Positions 26,656-36,398 of a DNA stretch of 64,000 nucleotides are shown here, one piece after another. Location of the stretch: positions 1-64,000 of the forward strand of contig DAOPYN010000008.1 in assembly GCA_035352895.1 (NCBI GenBank), in the 5' to 3' direction. Position 1 is the first letter of the stretch. Every line of letters starts with the position of its first letter. The translations under genes and the position numbers were made by a program. Under the pieces are notes generated by a model. It was not told the origin of the DNA. It made no database searches and worked only from the letters and a program-made list of their open reading frames with translations. Source of the stretch: UBA5070 sp035352895 (lineage in GTDB: Bacteria > Fibrobacterota > Fibrobacteria > UBA5070).

Positions 26656-27843
26656 ATGAGCTCTATTGCCCCTTTCACGGGACTTCGATACGATTCGACG
26701 CGAACCGGACAAGATCTGGTGGGGATGGTCTGCCCTCCGTTGTTCACACTGGGGCCCGCCCGACGCAAGGCGCTCTTCCAACGGCATCCATGGAACTGGA
26801 TCCGCGTGGAGACGGGATCGGAAGACCCGGACCTGGAGCCCGATCCGGATCATCCGGACCGATCCGCCCAGATCGTCTCCGCTTGGCGCAAGGAAGGCAT
26901 CCTTTCGATCGATCCTCCGTCGTTCTACCCTTGCTCGGAGAAATTCACCGCCACCGTTGGCGGCATCGACGACCGCTTCGAACGCAGGGGCTTCCTCGCC
27001 TCGGTGGATCCGTCCTCCGTCGGGGGGCTGTCCCGGCAAGCGCCGTTCGGCGTCCGGCGTCCGGACGTGGTGCTGCACGAGATCCCCACTTCCGATCTGA
27101 TCGAACTCGGATTGTGGTCGAGCCCGGTGGTTTCGAGGTTCCTGGACGACGAATCCGTGGAACGGACCCTGCACCGCCTGGACGACCCGAAAACGATCCG
27201 ACGCATCCAGGAGACGCTCTCCGCGTCGCGATTGGTCCACCTGGAAGGCTCGTCGATGGGCACGGGGCCGCTTCTCTGCTACCTGGTGTCGGTGGACGAC
27301 CCCGGTCTGCTGCTGCCCCCCATCCACAGGATCTATCGGGAGCTGGCCGTTTCCGTGGAACGTTTCCAGCAAGCGCTTTCCGGACTCTTCGAGATCGAGG
27401 AACTGCCGTACCTGGGAGCCGACGGCGCGGAGGCCCTGCTGGCCACCGTCAAGGACACCCACCACGGCTTCGTGTTCCGCTGGCGAAACTCCGATTCCAT
27501 GATCTTCGCCAAGGCTCCTCTGGGATGCTTCGGCAGCTTCGCGGGCCTGGACGCCCCCCTTTCCCGTCTGGATGCCAGTATCCTGGAAATGGTGGTGGAA
27601 AGCCGTGTGCTGGGACTTCCGGAGCCATCCAAGCGCATGGTGGCTTCCATCGCCGAATCCACCGAAGGCCACTTGGCGATGGATTTCCTGGATTCCGATC
27701 CCCACAGCTCGCTCGCGGTGCTCGCCAATCCACCCAGCGCCCGCGCGTGGTTCGAGCTGGCCGCAGTCCCCCACCCCCCGCGAGTACGGCCCATGCTCTT
27801 CCCCACGATCTGCTCGGGCCTGGTGGCGCTACCCCCCGCCTGA
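26656..27843 (+). CDS. DUF1015 family protein
   Basis: A 395-residue protein. Its opening (IAPFTGLRYDSTRTGQDL followed by VCPPLF) matches the DUF1015 start, in which a GLRY and a CPPYDV-type motif are typical. The middle contains VHLEGSSMGTGPLLCYLVS and a THHGFVFRW segment in the positions where DUF1015 proteins carry (H)RHETA- and HH.LW-like motifs. These are much altered, so this is a divergent member. No catalytic function is established for the family. The family is often near serine biosynthesis genes, but not here. The gene is alone between the topB unit and convergent trxB. Confidence 0.65.
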   Translation: MSSIAPFTGLRYDSTRTGQDLVGMVCPPLFTLGPARRKALFQRHPWNWIRVETGSEDPDLEPDPDHPDRSAQIVSAWRKEGILSIDPPSFYPCSEKFTATVGGIDDRFERRGFLASVDPSSVGGLSRQAPFGVRRPDVVLHEIPTSDLIELGLWSSPVVSRFLDDESVERTLHRLDDPKTIRRIQETLSASRLVHLEGSSMGTGPLLCYLVSVDDPGLLLPPIHRIYRELAVSVERFQQALSGLFEIEELPYLGADGAEALLATVKDTHHGFVFRWRNSDSMIFAKAPLGCFGSFAGLDAPLSRLDASILEMVVESRVLGLPEPSKRMVASIAESTEGHLAMDFLDSDPHSSLAVLANPPSARAWFELAAVPHPPRVRPMLFPTICSGLVALPPA

Positions 27844-27877
27844 CACCCTTTCCGGAACGACGGGATCCGTCAAGCCC

Positions 27878-27900
27878 CACCACGGCTACCAGCCGTGGTG
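27878..27900. repeat. trxB-side palindromic repeat, copy 1
   Basis: A 10-bp perfect stem (CACCACGGCT/AGCCGTGGTG) with loop ACC. Its inner 21 bases recur exactly at 27944-27964, 65 bases further on. Confidence 0.9.
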
Positions 27901-27909
27901 CTCCACCGA

Positions 27910-27938
27910 ACTCCGCTGAGCGAAGCGATTTGCGGAGT
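27910..27938. repeat. AGCGAAGCGA-loop hairpin, copy 4
   Basis: A 7-bp stem ACTCCGC/GCGGAGT encloses a 15-base loop that contains AGCGAAGCGA. It lies between the two trxB-side palindromic repeats, almost 17 kb from copies 1-3 and with a wholly different stem. Confidence 0.75.
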
Positions 27939-27943
27939 GACAC

Positions 27944-27964
27944 ACCACGGCTACCAGCCGTGGT
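27944..27964. repeat. trxB-side palindromic repeat, copy 2, inside the trxB 3' end
   Basis: A 9-bp stem ACCACGGCT/AGCCGTGGT with loop ACC. On the minus strand it supplies the last codons of trxB (Tyr in part, then His-Gly-Trp) and its TAG stop, which overlaps the loop. Confidence 0.9.
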
Positions 27965-28877
27965 ATTCCAGATAGTGCTGGGCGTCCAATGCCGCCACGC
28001 ATCCCGAACCCGCGCTGGTGATCGCCTGCTTGTAGGTGGTGTCCTGCAGGTCGCCCGCCGCGAACACGCCCGGCACGGACGTTTTCTGACTGCGACCCTG
28101 GCACTTGACGTAGCCCTTCTCGTCGAGTTCCACCTGGTCGGCGAACAGCTCGGTGTTTGGCTTGTGGCCGATGGCCACGAAGGCGCCGTCCACATCCAAG
28201 GTGCGAAGCTCGCCGGACTTGGCGTTCTTCAGGCGGATGGACTTCAGGAGCTTGCCGTCGCCGAGGAATTCGTCGATCGTGTACGGGGTCACCAGCTCGA
28301 TCTTGGGGTTGGTCTTGGCACGGTCCACCATGATCCTCGAGGCGCGGAACTCGTCGCGGCGGTGGATCAGGTACACCTTGCTCGCGAAGTTGGTCAGGAA
28401 GTTGGCTTCCTCCATGGCGCTGTCGCCGCCGCCGATCACCGCCACGGTGAGCTTCTTGTAGAAGGCGCCGTCGCAGGTGGCGCAGGTGCTGATGCCCTTG
28501 CCGTAGAGGTACTCCTCCTCGGAGGGGATCCCCACTTTCACCGAGCTCGCTCCGGTGGCCAGGATGACCGTACGGGCCTCGTGGAGGACATCCCCCACCC
28601 AGACCTTCTTGACCTCTCCGGAAAGATCCAGCTTGGAGGCGTTTTCCGTGATGAACCGGGTCCCGAACTTCTGGGCCTGCTCGCGCATCTTCATCATCAG
28701 ATCCGGCCCCATCACCCCTTCCGGGAACCCCGGGAAGTTCTCCACTTCGGTAGTGGTCATCAGGAGTCCCAGCGGCTGCCATCCTTCGATGCACAGGGGC
28801 TGAAGGTTCGCCCGGGCGGCGTAGAGGGATGCGGTGAGGCCGGCTGGTCCGGATCCAACGACGATGACGCGTTCCAT
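27951..28877 (-). CDS. trxB: thioredoxin-disulfide reductase
   Basis: A 308-residue low-molecular-weight thioredoxin reductase, which passes electrons from NADPH through FAD to thioredoxin. The FAD motif GSGPAGLTASLYAARA is at residues 8-23, the redox disulfide CATC is Cys132/Cys135, the NADPH motif GGGDSAMEEANFL follows, and GVFAAGDLQD closes the FAD site. ATG 28877 has AGGAG upstream and starts MERVIVVG as expected; an upstream in-frame extension is not protein-like. The C-terminal Tyr-His-Gly-Trp and the stop come from a palindromic repeat, so the native 3' end has probably been rewritten by repeat insertion. Confidence 0.96.
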   Translation of the reverse strand: MERVIVVGSGPAGLTASLYAARANLQPLCIEGWQPLGLLMTTTEVENFPGFPEGVMGPDLMMKMREQAQKFGTRFITENASKLDLSGEVKKVWVGDVLHEARTVILATGASSVKVGIPSEEEYLYGKGISTCATCDGAFYKKLTVAVIGGGDSAMEEANFLTNFASKVYLIHRRDEFRASRIMVDRAKTNPKIELVTPYTIDEFLGDGKLLKSIRLKNAKSGELRTLDVDGAFVAIGHKPNTELFADQVELDEKGYVKCQGRSQKTSVPGVFAAGDLQDTTYKQAITSAGSGCVAALDAQHYLEYHGW

Positions 28878-29022
28878 GGTGTCTCCTATGAGGTTTCCGC
28901 AGGTTCCGTTGTCTGTGGCCGTAAGGTAAAATAGGCCTTTCCACCCGCCCACGGATGCCTAGGTTTGCTTCGTTCCCCGGAGGATCCGTTCGCAGCCGTT
29001 CGCAAGCAAAGGACCATATCCC

Positions 29023-29706
29023 GTGGAAGACCAGACCGCCACCATCCCCGTCGCCAAACCCGCCGCTCCCGGAGTGGACAAGACCGCCCTGGTCCTGATC
29101 ACCTTGTTCCTGGGAGGAGTCGGCGGACACAAGTTCTTCCTTCGCAAGTACTTCCAGGGACTGCTCTATGCGCTGTTCTGCTGGACGTTGATCCCTGGCC
29201 TGATCTCCCTGGTGGAACTGGTGGTCTACCTGAGCAAGTCGCAATCCGAAATCGACGCGCGCTATCCCGGAGTGAAGGGAAATCCCGCGGCAGTCGCCCT
29301 GGCCCTGGGTGGAGGATCCATGCTGCTGGTCGTGGCCGGCATCGTGGCCGCCCTGGCCATCCCGCGTTTCCTGGGTGCCACCGACAAGGCGAAGGCATCC
29401 GAATGCAAACCCGTCCTCAAGCAGATCGCCACGCTGGAGGAAGTGTTCTACCAGGAACACGAGCATTACACCACCAACATCGACAGCCTCGGCTTCGAAC
29501 CTCCGGAAAACGCCAGCTTCGAATACCGCATCGAAGTGGATTCCCCGGACCGCTTCCATGCCAAGGCCACCCTGTTGCGCGCCTTGGGCAAGGCCCAGCC
29601 CGGCGAAGAGGTCATCTACACCTTGGACAACGGGCTGGAGGCCAAGGGAGAGCTGGGCAAGCTTCTGACCGCTCCCTCGCGCACGTTCCACCACCACGAC
29701 GACTGA
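29023..29706 (+). CDS. TM2 domain - type IV pilin-like fusion protein
   Basis: A 227-residue membrane protein. Residues about 20-70 are a TM2 domain (ALVLITLFLGGVGGHKFFL, then a GLISLVEL second helix). Residues about 98-160 copy the N-terminal part of type IV pilins and pseudopilins: a hydrophobic helix ending in ALAIPRFLG, then ATDKAKASECKPVLKQI and a HYTTNIDSLGF segment like the pilin ESYF.....Y.T...LGF pattern. The prepilin peptidase site (Gly followed by FTLIE) and Glu5 are absent, so the pilin part is not expected to be processed and the TM2 part anchors it. The start is GTG at 29023 with AAAGGA upstream. The role is unknown; it may be a membrane-fixed pilus-assembly partner. Confidence 0.75.
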   Translation: MEDQTATIPVAKPAAPGVDKTALVLITLFLGGVGGHKFFLRKYFQGLLYALFCWTLIPGLISLVELVVYLSKSQSEIDARYPGVKGNPAAVALALGGGSMLLVVAGIVAALAIPRFLGATDKAKASECKPVLKQIATLEEVFYQEHEHYTTNIDSLGFEPPENASFEYRIEVDSPDRFHAKATLLRALGKAQPGEEVIYTLDNGLEAKGELGKLLTAPSRTFHHHDD

Positions 29707-29788
29707 TCGCTCCCAGGGGGGCACTGCTCCCCGCCGCGAGCCCGACCGCTCGCGAATGCCTTCGAAGAACTATTTGTAAATACCTTAC

Positions 29789-30622
29789 ATGTCCATTCCG
29801 GATTCCCAGAATTACAACGCCACGATCGTCGCGCGCATCGACTACACCCCGAGCCTGCGCACCTACTACATCCAGCCGGACGAAGCCTTCGAGCCCTACC
29901 AGGCCGGACAGTACGTGACCTTGGGCCTGGAATCCTCCGTCCCCCGTTCGGGCGACGTCCTTCCCGAGGCCAGGCCTCCGCAGGAAGGCAAGATGGTCCT
30001 GCGCGCCTATTCCATCGCCTCGGCCGGTTTCGAGAACGAGGTCCTCCAGTTCTACGTGGCCCACGTGCCGACAGGTACTCTCACCCCACGGCTCTGGAGC
30101 CTGGAGCCCGGCGATCGCATCCAGCTGGGGCGGCGCATCACCGGAAACTTCACTCTGGAGAACGCCCTCGCCAAGACCATCGTGATGGTGGGCACCGGGA
30201 CCGGCATCGCGCCGTTCCTGGCCATGGTGCGCCAGCACGCGGCGGTGCGACCGGACATCCGGTTCGTGCTGTTGCATGGAGCCACCCGCCGTGCGGAACT
30301 GGGCCACCACGGCGAATTCCGCGCCCTGGCGCACGCGCTTCCCAACTTCGTCTACCTGCCGGCCATCTCTCGTCCGCACCTGGATCCACTGTGGAAGGGG
30401 CAAGTGGGCCGTTTGACCGTCTACTTCCAGGAACAGGGGCGGTTGCTCGCCGAAATGGCCCGCGTGCATCTGGATCCTGCCAAGACGGACGTGTACCTGT
30501 GCGGAAGCCCGGGAATGGTGCGGGACATCTCGGCCATCCTCGAGCCTTTCGGATACCAGAAATGGACGCGGGCCAATCCGGGTGCGCTGCACGTGGAGGA
30601 ATACTGGAAAGACAAGGAATAA
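29789..30622 (+). CDS. ferredoxin-NADP reductase (FNR superfamily)
   Basis: A 277-residue flavoprotein of the bacterial ferredoxin/flavodoxin-NADP reductase group, moving electrons between NADPH and ferredoxin or flavodoxin in the cytoplasm. The FAD motif RAYSIAS lies near residue 72, the NADP loop VGTGTGIAPF near 132, VYLCGSPGMV near 232, and the C-terminus ends HVEEYWKDKE, close to the usual H(V/T)E.YW. ending. An A+T-rich stretch (CTATTTGTAAATA) just upstream of the ATG may hold its promoter. It is about 20 residues longer than E. coli Fpr because of an insertion around residues 50-65. Confidence 0.92.
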   Translation: MSIPDSQNYNATIVARIDYTPSLRTYYIQPDEAFEPYQAGQYVTLGLESSVPRSGDVLPEARPPQEGKMVLRAYSIASAGFENEVLQFYVAHVPTGTLTPRLWSLEPGDRIQLGRRITGNFTLENALAKTIVMVGTGTGIAPFLAMVRQHAAVRPDIRFVLLHGATRRAELGHHGEFRALAHALPNFVYLPAISRPHLDPLWKGQVGRLTVYFQEQGRLLAEMARVHLDPAKTDVYLCGSPGMVRDISAILEPFGYQKWTRANPGALHVEEYWKDKE

Positions 30623-30654
30623 CTCCCCTGGCGGGCTGGTGGACTCCCGAGCGG

Positions 30655-32433
30655 ATGTCCACCCGGTTGCGTCTGGACGACACGGCATGGACACCGGACG
30701 GTCGCCCCGTCTGGCTTGAAGGTCGTTCCGACCGGTCCACCCTGATGCGCCTGGAACCCTCCGGGTCCACCACCGATCTGACTCCGGAAGTCTCGGTGCG
30801 CGCCGGTGTGGGATATGGCGGAGGAGATTTCACGCTGTCCGGTGCGGATCTCTTTTTCGTGCCGCGCGGCGGAGCCTTGGCACGTGCCCGCGAGGGCAGG
30901 TCCACCCACCCCATCCTTCCGCGCTTCGGCGCGGTGGCCTCGCCTGCCCCCAGTCCGGATGGTGCCTGGGTCCTCTACGTGCACAGCTTGGACGAGGTGG
31001 ACGTGCTCGCCTTGGCCCCGACCGACGGAAGCCGTTGGCCGGTCGATCTGGTGCGTGGATCCGACTTCTACATGCAGCCCACCTGGCACCCGGATGGTCG
31101 TCGCATCGCCTGGGTGGAGTGGGACCATCCCCGCATGCCTTGGGACGGCGCACGTCTGATGGTGGCGGAGTTGGACCTCTCCCTGGGAAGGATCGTTTCC
31201 CGCCACCAGGTGGCGGGTGGCGACGATCGGCCGGTCCTGCAACCCGTCTGGTCGCCGGACGGGCTGCACCTCGCCTGGGTGGAAAGCGACGGAGATACCT
31301 ACCGGCTGCGGGTCCTGTCCGAGGGCGATCGGGAGCCTTGCACCCTGTTCGTCTCCGACGGTCTCCTGCCTCCGGCCTGGGTCCAGGGAGTGCGCGTTCT
31401 CGCCTGGAACGGCTCGCGCCGGCTTTGGGCGCTGGATTCCCGGCAGGGAATCGGACGGATCCTGGACCTGGGGCTGGATTCACCTCCCCGCGAGATCGAT
31501 CCGGGACCCTACCGGTCGTTCTCCCAGATCGCCGGCCACCCCGACGGCGAACAATTCCTGGCGATCGCCTCCGCGTCCGACCTGCCCGAACGGGTGGTGC
31601 GCTGGGACGGTTCCTGGCACGAAATCGCCCTTTCCTTTCCCTCCACCGGAGGCCATCTCCCCCAGTCCAGCCCGGTGAGCTGGCTGGACGACGGCCAGGT
31701 GGTGCACGGCATGCTGTTCACTCCCAGAGACCTTGTCCGCCCCCCGGCGGGATGGCCTCTCCTGGTGAACGTGCACGGAGGCCCCACCTCCGCCCGCGGG
31801 GCCTCCTTCTCCCCCGACACATGCTTCTTCACGGATCGTGGATGGGCGGTGCTGGAGGTCAACTACCGCGGATCCACCGGCTACGGCGAGCGCTACCGAC
31901 AGGCGCTGGCCGGACGCTGGGGAGAGCTGGACACCCGCGACTGCAGCCAGGGCGCGCGGGCCATGATCGACCAGGGGGTGGCCGATCCATCCCGCATGGC
32001 CATAAAGGGAGGGTCTTCCGGCGGCTTCACCGTGCTGAACGTCCTTGCCGAACACCCGGGGCTATTCCGGGCGGGGATCTCCAACTACGGCGTGACGGAT
32101 CTTGTCCAATTGGAACTGACCACGCACAAGTTCGAATCCCGCTACCTCCATTCCCTGGTGGGTCCGTATCCCGAACGGACCGACCTCTACCACGCGCGCA
32201 GTCCCGTCCACCGCGGCGCGTCCATCCGCGATCCCCTGGCCGTGTTCCAAGGCGCCGACGACAAGGTCGTGCCTCCGGACCAGGCCGAAAGGATCGTGGA
32301 AGCCCTCCGATCGGCGGGGGTCCCCCACCACTACCGCGTCTTCGAGGGGGAAGGCCACGGATGGAGAAGGTCCGAGACCATCCAGGCGTACTACCACGAC
32401 ATCGAAGCGTTCCTCAACCAACACGTCTCCTGA
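30655..32433 (+). CDS. S9 family peptidase (prolyl oligopeptidase-like)
   Basis: A 592-residue cytoplasmic serine peptidase of the S9 dipeptidyl-peptidase/acylaminoacyl-peptidase type. The first ~360 residues form a beta-propeller with TolB-like repeats (PSPDGAWVLYV, WHPDGRRIAWVEWD and WSPDGLHLAWVES). The alpha/beta hydrolase part has the nucleophile in KGGSSGGF near residue 454, Asp in GADDKVVP near 533 and His in GEGHGW near 567. The start is uncertain: in this subfamily homology begins before the ATG at 30655, and the in-frame upstream sequence TPLAGWWTPER looks genuine, so translation may begin at a non-ATG codon (ATA 30619 or CTG 30628) overlapping or abutting the fpr stop. Confidence 0.9.
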   Translation: MSTRLRLDDTAWTPDGRPVWLEGRSDRSTLMRLEPSGSTTDLTPEVSVRAGVGYGGGDFTLSGADLFFVPRGGALARAREGRSTHPILPRFGAVASPAPSPDGAWVLYVHSLDEVDVLALAPTDGSRWPVDLVRGSDFYMQPTWHPDGRRIAWVEWDHPRMPWDGARLMVAELDLSLGRIVSRHQVAGGDDRPVLQPVWSPDGLHLAWVESDGDTYRLRVLSEGDREPCTLFVSDGLLPPAWVQGVRVLAWNGSRRLWALDSRQGIGRILDLGLDSPPREIDPGPYRSFSQIAGHPDGEQFLAIASASDLPERVVRWDGSWHEIALSFPSTGGHLPQSSPVSWLDDGQVVHGMLFTPRDLVRPPAGWPLLVNVHGGPTSARGASFSPDTCFFTDRGWAVLEVNYRGSTGYGERYRQALAGRWGELDTRDCSQGARAMIDQGVADPSRMAIKGGSSGGFTVLNVLAEHPGLFRAGISNYGVTDLVQLELTTHKFESRYLHSLVGPYPERTDLYHARSPVHRGASIRDPLAVFQGADDKVVPPDQAERIVEALRSAGVPHHYRVFEGEGHGWRRSETIQAYYHDIEAFLNQHVS

Positions 32434-32445
32434 CATCGCGAATCC

Positions 32446-32470
32446 CCCGTCGTGCCGGACGGCACACGGG
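32446..32470 (+). other. intergenic hairpin after the S9 peptidase
   Basis: The compound stem CCCGT/ACGGG and GTGCC/GGCAC has a one-base bulge and a GGAC loop. No T-run follows. It may stabilise the mRNA end or dampen read-through into the helicase gene. Confidence 0.5.
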
Positions 32471-32491
32471 CGGGATCTACAGAAAGCATCC

Positions 32492-33991
<1,500 letters not shown>

Positions 33992-33998
33992 ACACCAC

Positions 33999-34025
33999 GA
34001 GCGGCTCGCCACCTGCGAGCCGCTC
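33999..34025 (+). terminator. hairpin between the helicase and DUF192 genes
   Basis: A perfect 11-bp stem GAGCGGCTCGC/GCGAGCCGCTC with a 5-base loop starts 7 bases after the helicase stop and ends 5 bases before the AAGGA ribosome-binding site of the DUF192 gene. There is no T-run, so termination would be partial; it may instead protect the helicase mRNA. Confidence 0.55.
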
Positions 34026-34041
34026 CAGCAAGGACCCCAAC

Positions 34042-34521
34042 ATGATCCTGCCACTGATCCTCTCCGTCTTCGTCGGCAAGTCCATCGCCCGTCCCGCCTC
34101 CGTTTCGACGCCGGTGGCGGTCCGGACCCAGGAGGCGACCCTCGAGATGGGCCAGACACGGCTCGCCCTGGAGATCGTGGACAACGATTCCCTGCGCACG
34201 CTGGGCCTATCGAACCGGACCAGGCTGGATTGGAACCGCGGGATGCTCTTCGTGTTCCCCGACGAGGCACCCCGGTCCTTCTGGATGATCGACTGCCACT
34301 TCGACCTGGACATCGCCTACATCGATTCCACCGGGACCATCGTGGACATCCAGGCCATGATGGTGGAGCCGGGCGTTTCTCCGGAACGCCTTCGACAATA
34401 TCCGTCGGCAAGCCCCCGCGTGAAGTACGCTCTGGAGGTGAACCGAGGCTGGTTTTCCGCCCACGGGGTGAAGGTGGGCATGCACTATCCCGCCATCGCC
34501 CGGTTCACGACCCGCCGCTAG
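34042..34521 (+). CDS. DUF192 family protein
   Basis: A 159-residue protein with an N-terminal hydrophobic, signal-like segment followed by a DUF192 domain. Visible family features are DSLRTLGLSNRTRL (usually GLM.R..L), RGMLFVFPDEAPRSFWM (GMLF.F....FWM) and DLDIAYIDSTGTIVDI. The usual Lys-Asn after FWM is Ile-Asp here. No enzymatic role is established for DUF192; members are mostly small exported proteins. AAGGA lies 7 bases before the ATG at 34042. The ATG chosen gives the signal-like start; the open frame continues upstream antisense-like through the helicase gene. Confidence 0.85.
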   Translation: MILPLILSVFVGKSIARPASVSTPVAVRTQEATLEMGQTRLALEIVDNDSLRTLGLSNRTRLDWNRGMLFVFPDEAPRSFWMIDCHFDLDIAYIDSTGTIVDIQAMMVEPGVSPERLRQYPSASPRVKYALEVNRGWFSAHGVKVGMHYPAIARFTTRR

Positions 34522-34572
34522 GGCACGGATGGAGCCTCCGCGCGTGGCTACCTTGGACATGTGCGTCGGACC

Positions 34573-35574
34573 ATGAGCAAGACCGCCCTGTGGGTGGCCA
34601 AGATCGGGATCGGGATCGGGTTGTGCTGGGTTCTGTGGGACCGCGGTCTCCTGCGTCCGGGGGCGCTCGCCGAGCGCTTCGCCGCCCATCCGCACCTGGC
34701 TGTCGGCGCGGCCCTCCTGCACGGGGTGGTGTTCTGGGTGATGGGCCTGCGGTGGCGGATCGTGGCAAGGACCGCCGGCCTCCACCTGGGTCGGTTCGAA
34801 GCCTTCCGACTCACCCTAATCTCGCTGGGGATCTCCACGTGCCTGCCCGGCAACGGAGCCGGAGACCTCGCCAAGGGCTGGGTGGTGACCGACCGCGACC
34901 ATCCCTTCCCCAAGATCCTGGGTACCATGGCCATCGACAGATGGTCCGGTATCACCGGCATGTTCCTCTCCTGGACCCTATGGAGCGCCTTTTCCGTGGT
35001 CCAGGGCGGTTCCTTGTCCCTGATCGGACGCTGGACCCTGCTGGTGGGTGCCCTCTGCTCCCTCGGCTGCCTTATGGCCGGTTTCTGGAGCGCGCAAGCG
35101 GAGCGCTGGCTCCCCCAGGTGGAGCATCGGTGGCTGGTCCGGCCCATGGCCTTCTTGCGGACCACCCTGGCCTCGGTGGCCCGCTCGTCCACCGATCGGC
35201 GGCTCCTGGTCAGGATCCTGGCCATTTCGCTCGCCGCGCAGATCATGATCGTGGGAGTGGGGCTCCTATGCGCGGGAGTGCTGGACCTGTCCCTGCCCGC
35301 CACCGCGCTGGGCGTGCTGCTTCCCACCACCATGATCGGAAACAGCCTGCCACTCTCGCCTGGTGGCGTGGGCGTTGGCGAATCCATCGGTGCCTTGGGG
35401 TTTTCTCGCCTGGGCTTGCGCGCCAGCACGGGGTCGGAGACCATCCTGGTGCTGCGCTTCGCCTCGGGGATCTGGGCCATCCCCGGGCTGGTGTCGTGGA
35501 TGCTCTGGAAGCGCCGCCATCCAGGCTCCCAAGCCCCCGAGGAGGGGCTCGAAGCGAACGAAGGCGAAGCCTAG
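34573..35574 (+). CDS. lysylphosphatidylglycerol synthase/UPF0104 flippase-like membrane protein
   Basis: A 333-residue protein with about eight membrane helices of the UPF0104/LPG-synthase transmembrane family. The signatures are FWVMGLRWRI after helix 2, CLPGNGAGDLAKGWV (family: P...GGD..R), TMAIDRWSG (..ERL.G) and LPLSPGGVGVGESIG (usual P.PGGLG..E). Relatives move lipids or modify phospholipid headgroups in the inner membrane. A GTG at 34561 is an alternative start four codons upstream. The TAG at 35572-35574 lies within a CTAG that is also the stop of the convergent SDR gene. Confidence 0.85.
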   Translation: MSKTALWVAKIGIGIGLCWVLWDRGLLRPGALAERFAAHPHLAVGAALLHGVVFWVMGLRWRIVARTAGLHLGRFEAFRLTLISLGISTCLPGNGAGDLAKGWVVTDRDHPFPKILGTMAIDRWSGITGMFLSWTLWSAFSVVQGGSLSLIGRWTLLVGALCSLGCLMAGFWSAQAERWLPQVEHRWLVRPMAFLRTTLASVARSSTDRRLLVRILAISLAAQIMIVGVGLLCAGVLDLSLPATALGVLLPTTMIGNSLPLSPGGVGVGESIGALGFSRLGLRASTGSETILVLRFASGIWAIPGLVSWMLWKRRHPGSQAPEEGLEANEGEA

Positions 35575-36278
35575 ATCACCGCGTCGCGCAGCTCCTGGGC
35601 GCGGAAGAACCGCCCTCCGGGCGCGTCGTCCGGCAGAAGCACCGGAACCAGGGCGCCGGGAAGCACGGTTTCCGGCGCGTTGTCGGCGTTCGGGCCTCCC
35701 AGGTCGGTGCGCAGCCAGCCCGGATCGATCCGGGAGACGATCACGCCGGTGCCGGCAAGCTCCGCTGCGCTGTCGTCGGTGAACTTGTCGACGGCCCACT
35801 TGGAGGCACCGTAGGCGGCCAGCTGCCAGGTCTTGTCGATCCCCGAGGTGAGGTTGACCACGCGCCCCCAGCCACGCGCCACCATCTGCGGCACGATCCG
35901 GGCGGTAAGGCGCACGAGCGCGAACACGTTGATCTGGAACACGGTGGTCCAGTCGGACAATTCCTGCTTCGCCAGGCCCTCCGGACGCCATACGGCCTGG
36001 ACGGCGGCGTTGTTGTAGAGGATGTCGATCCTGCCGAAGGCCGCCAGGGCCTCGGTGGCGATCCGCTCCACCTGGGCCGGATCGGAGAGCTCGCCGGAGA
36101 CGATGGCCCCGCGGACTCCGGCCTCGCGGACCAGCTTCAGGGTTTCTTCGCAGGCCTTCGCCGTGCGACCGTGGACCACCACGTCGGCCCCCTGCTTGGC
36201 CAGGGCCTGGGCCACCAGTTTCCCCACTCCACGGCTGGAACCCGTGACGAACGCGACTTTGCCTGCGAGCTTGGACAT
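35571..36278 (-). CDS. short-chain dehydrogenase/reductase (SDR)
   Basis: A 235-residue classical SDR, an NAD(P)-dependent oxidoreductase of unknown substrate. The Rossmann loop TGSSRGVG is at residues 12-19, NNAA follows about 90, the catalytic Ser is in NLTSGID, and Tyr156/Lys160 form YGASK. HGR after the second strand favours NADPH. The tail is extended by a segment ending RFFRAQELRDAVI. The next gene on this strand is a VOC protein 120 bases further left; the 3' end overlaps the convergent flippase-like gene by 4 bases (CTAG). Confidence 0.92.
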   Translation of the reverse strand: MSKLAGKVAFVTGSSRGVGKLVAQALAKQGADVVVHGRTAKACEETLKLVREAGVRGAIVSGELSDPAQVERIATEALAAFGRIDILYNNAAVQAVWRPEGLAKQELSDWTTVFQINVFALVRLTARIVPQMVARGWGRVVNLTSGIDKTWQLAAYGASKWAVDKFTDDSAAELAGTGVIVSRIDPGWLRTDLGGPNADNAPETVLPGALVPVLLPDDAPGGRFFRAQELRDAVI

Positions 36279-36398
36279 CTTTTCCCCCGAAACAATCCCC
36301 CGCGACCGGCGAGGGATGCGTGCATGGGTAGGAAATATACCTGAAGCGGTTCATCGCTGGTGAGAGGTCCCCGATCGCGAGGCGGTCAGGGAGAGCTC

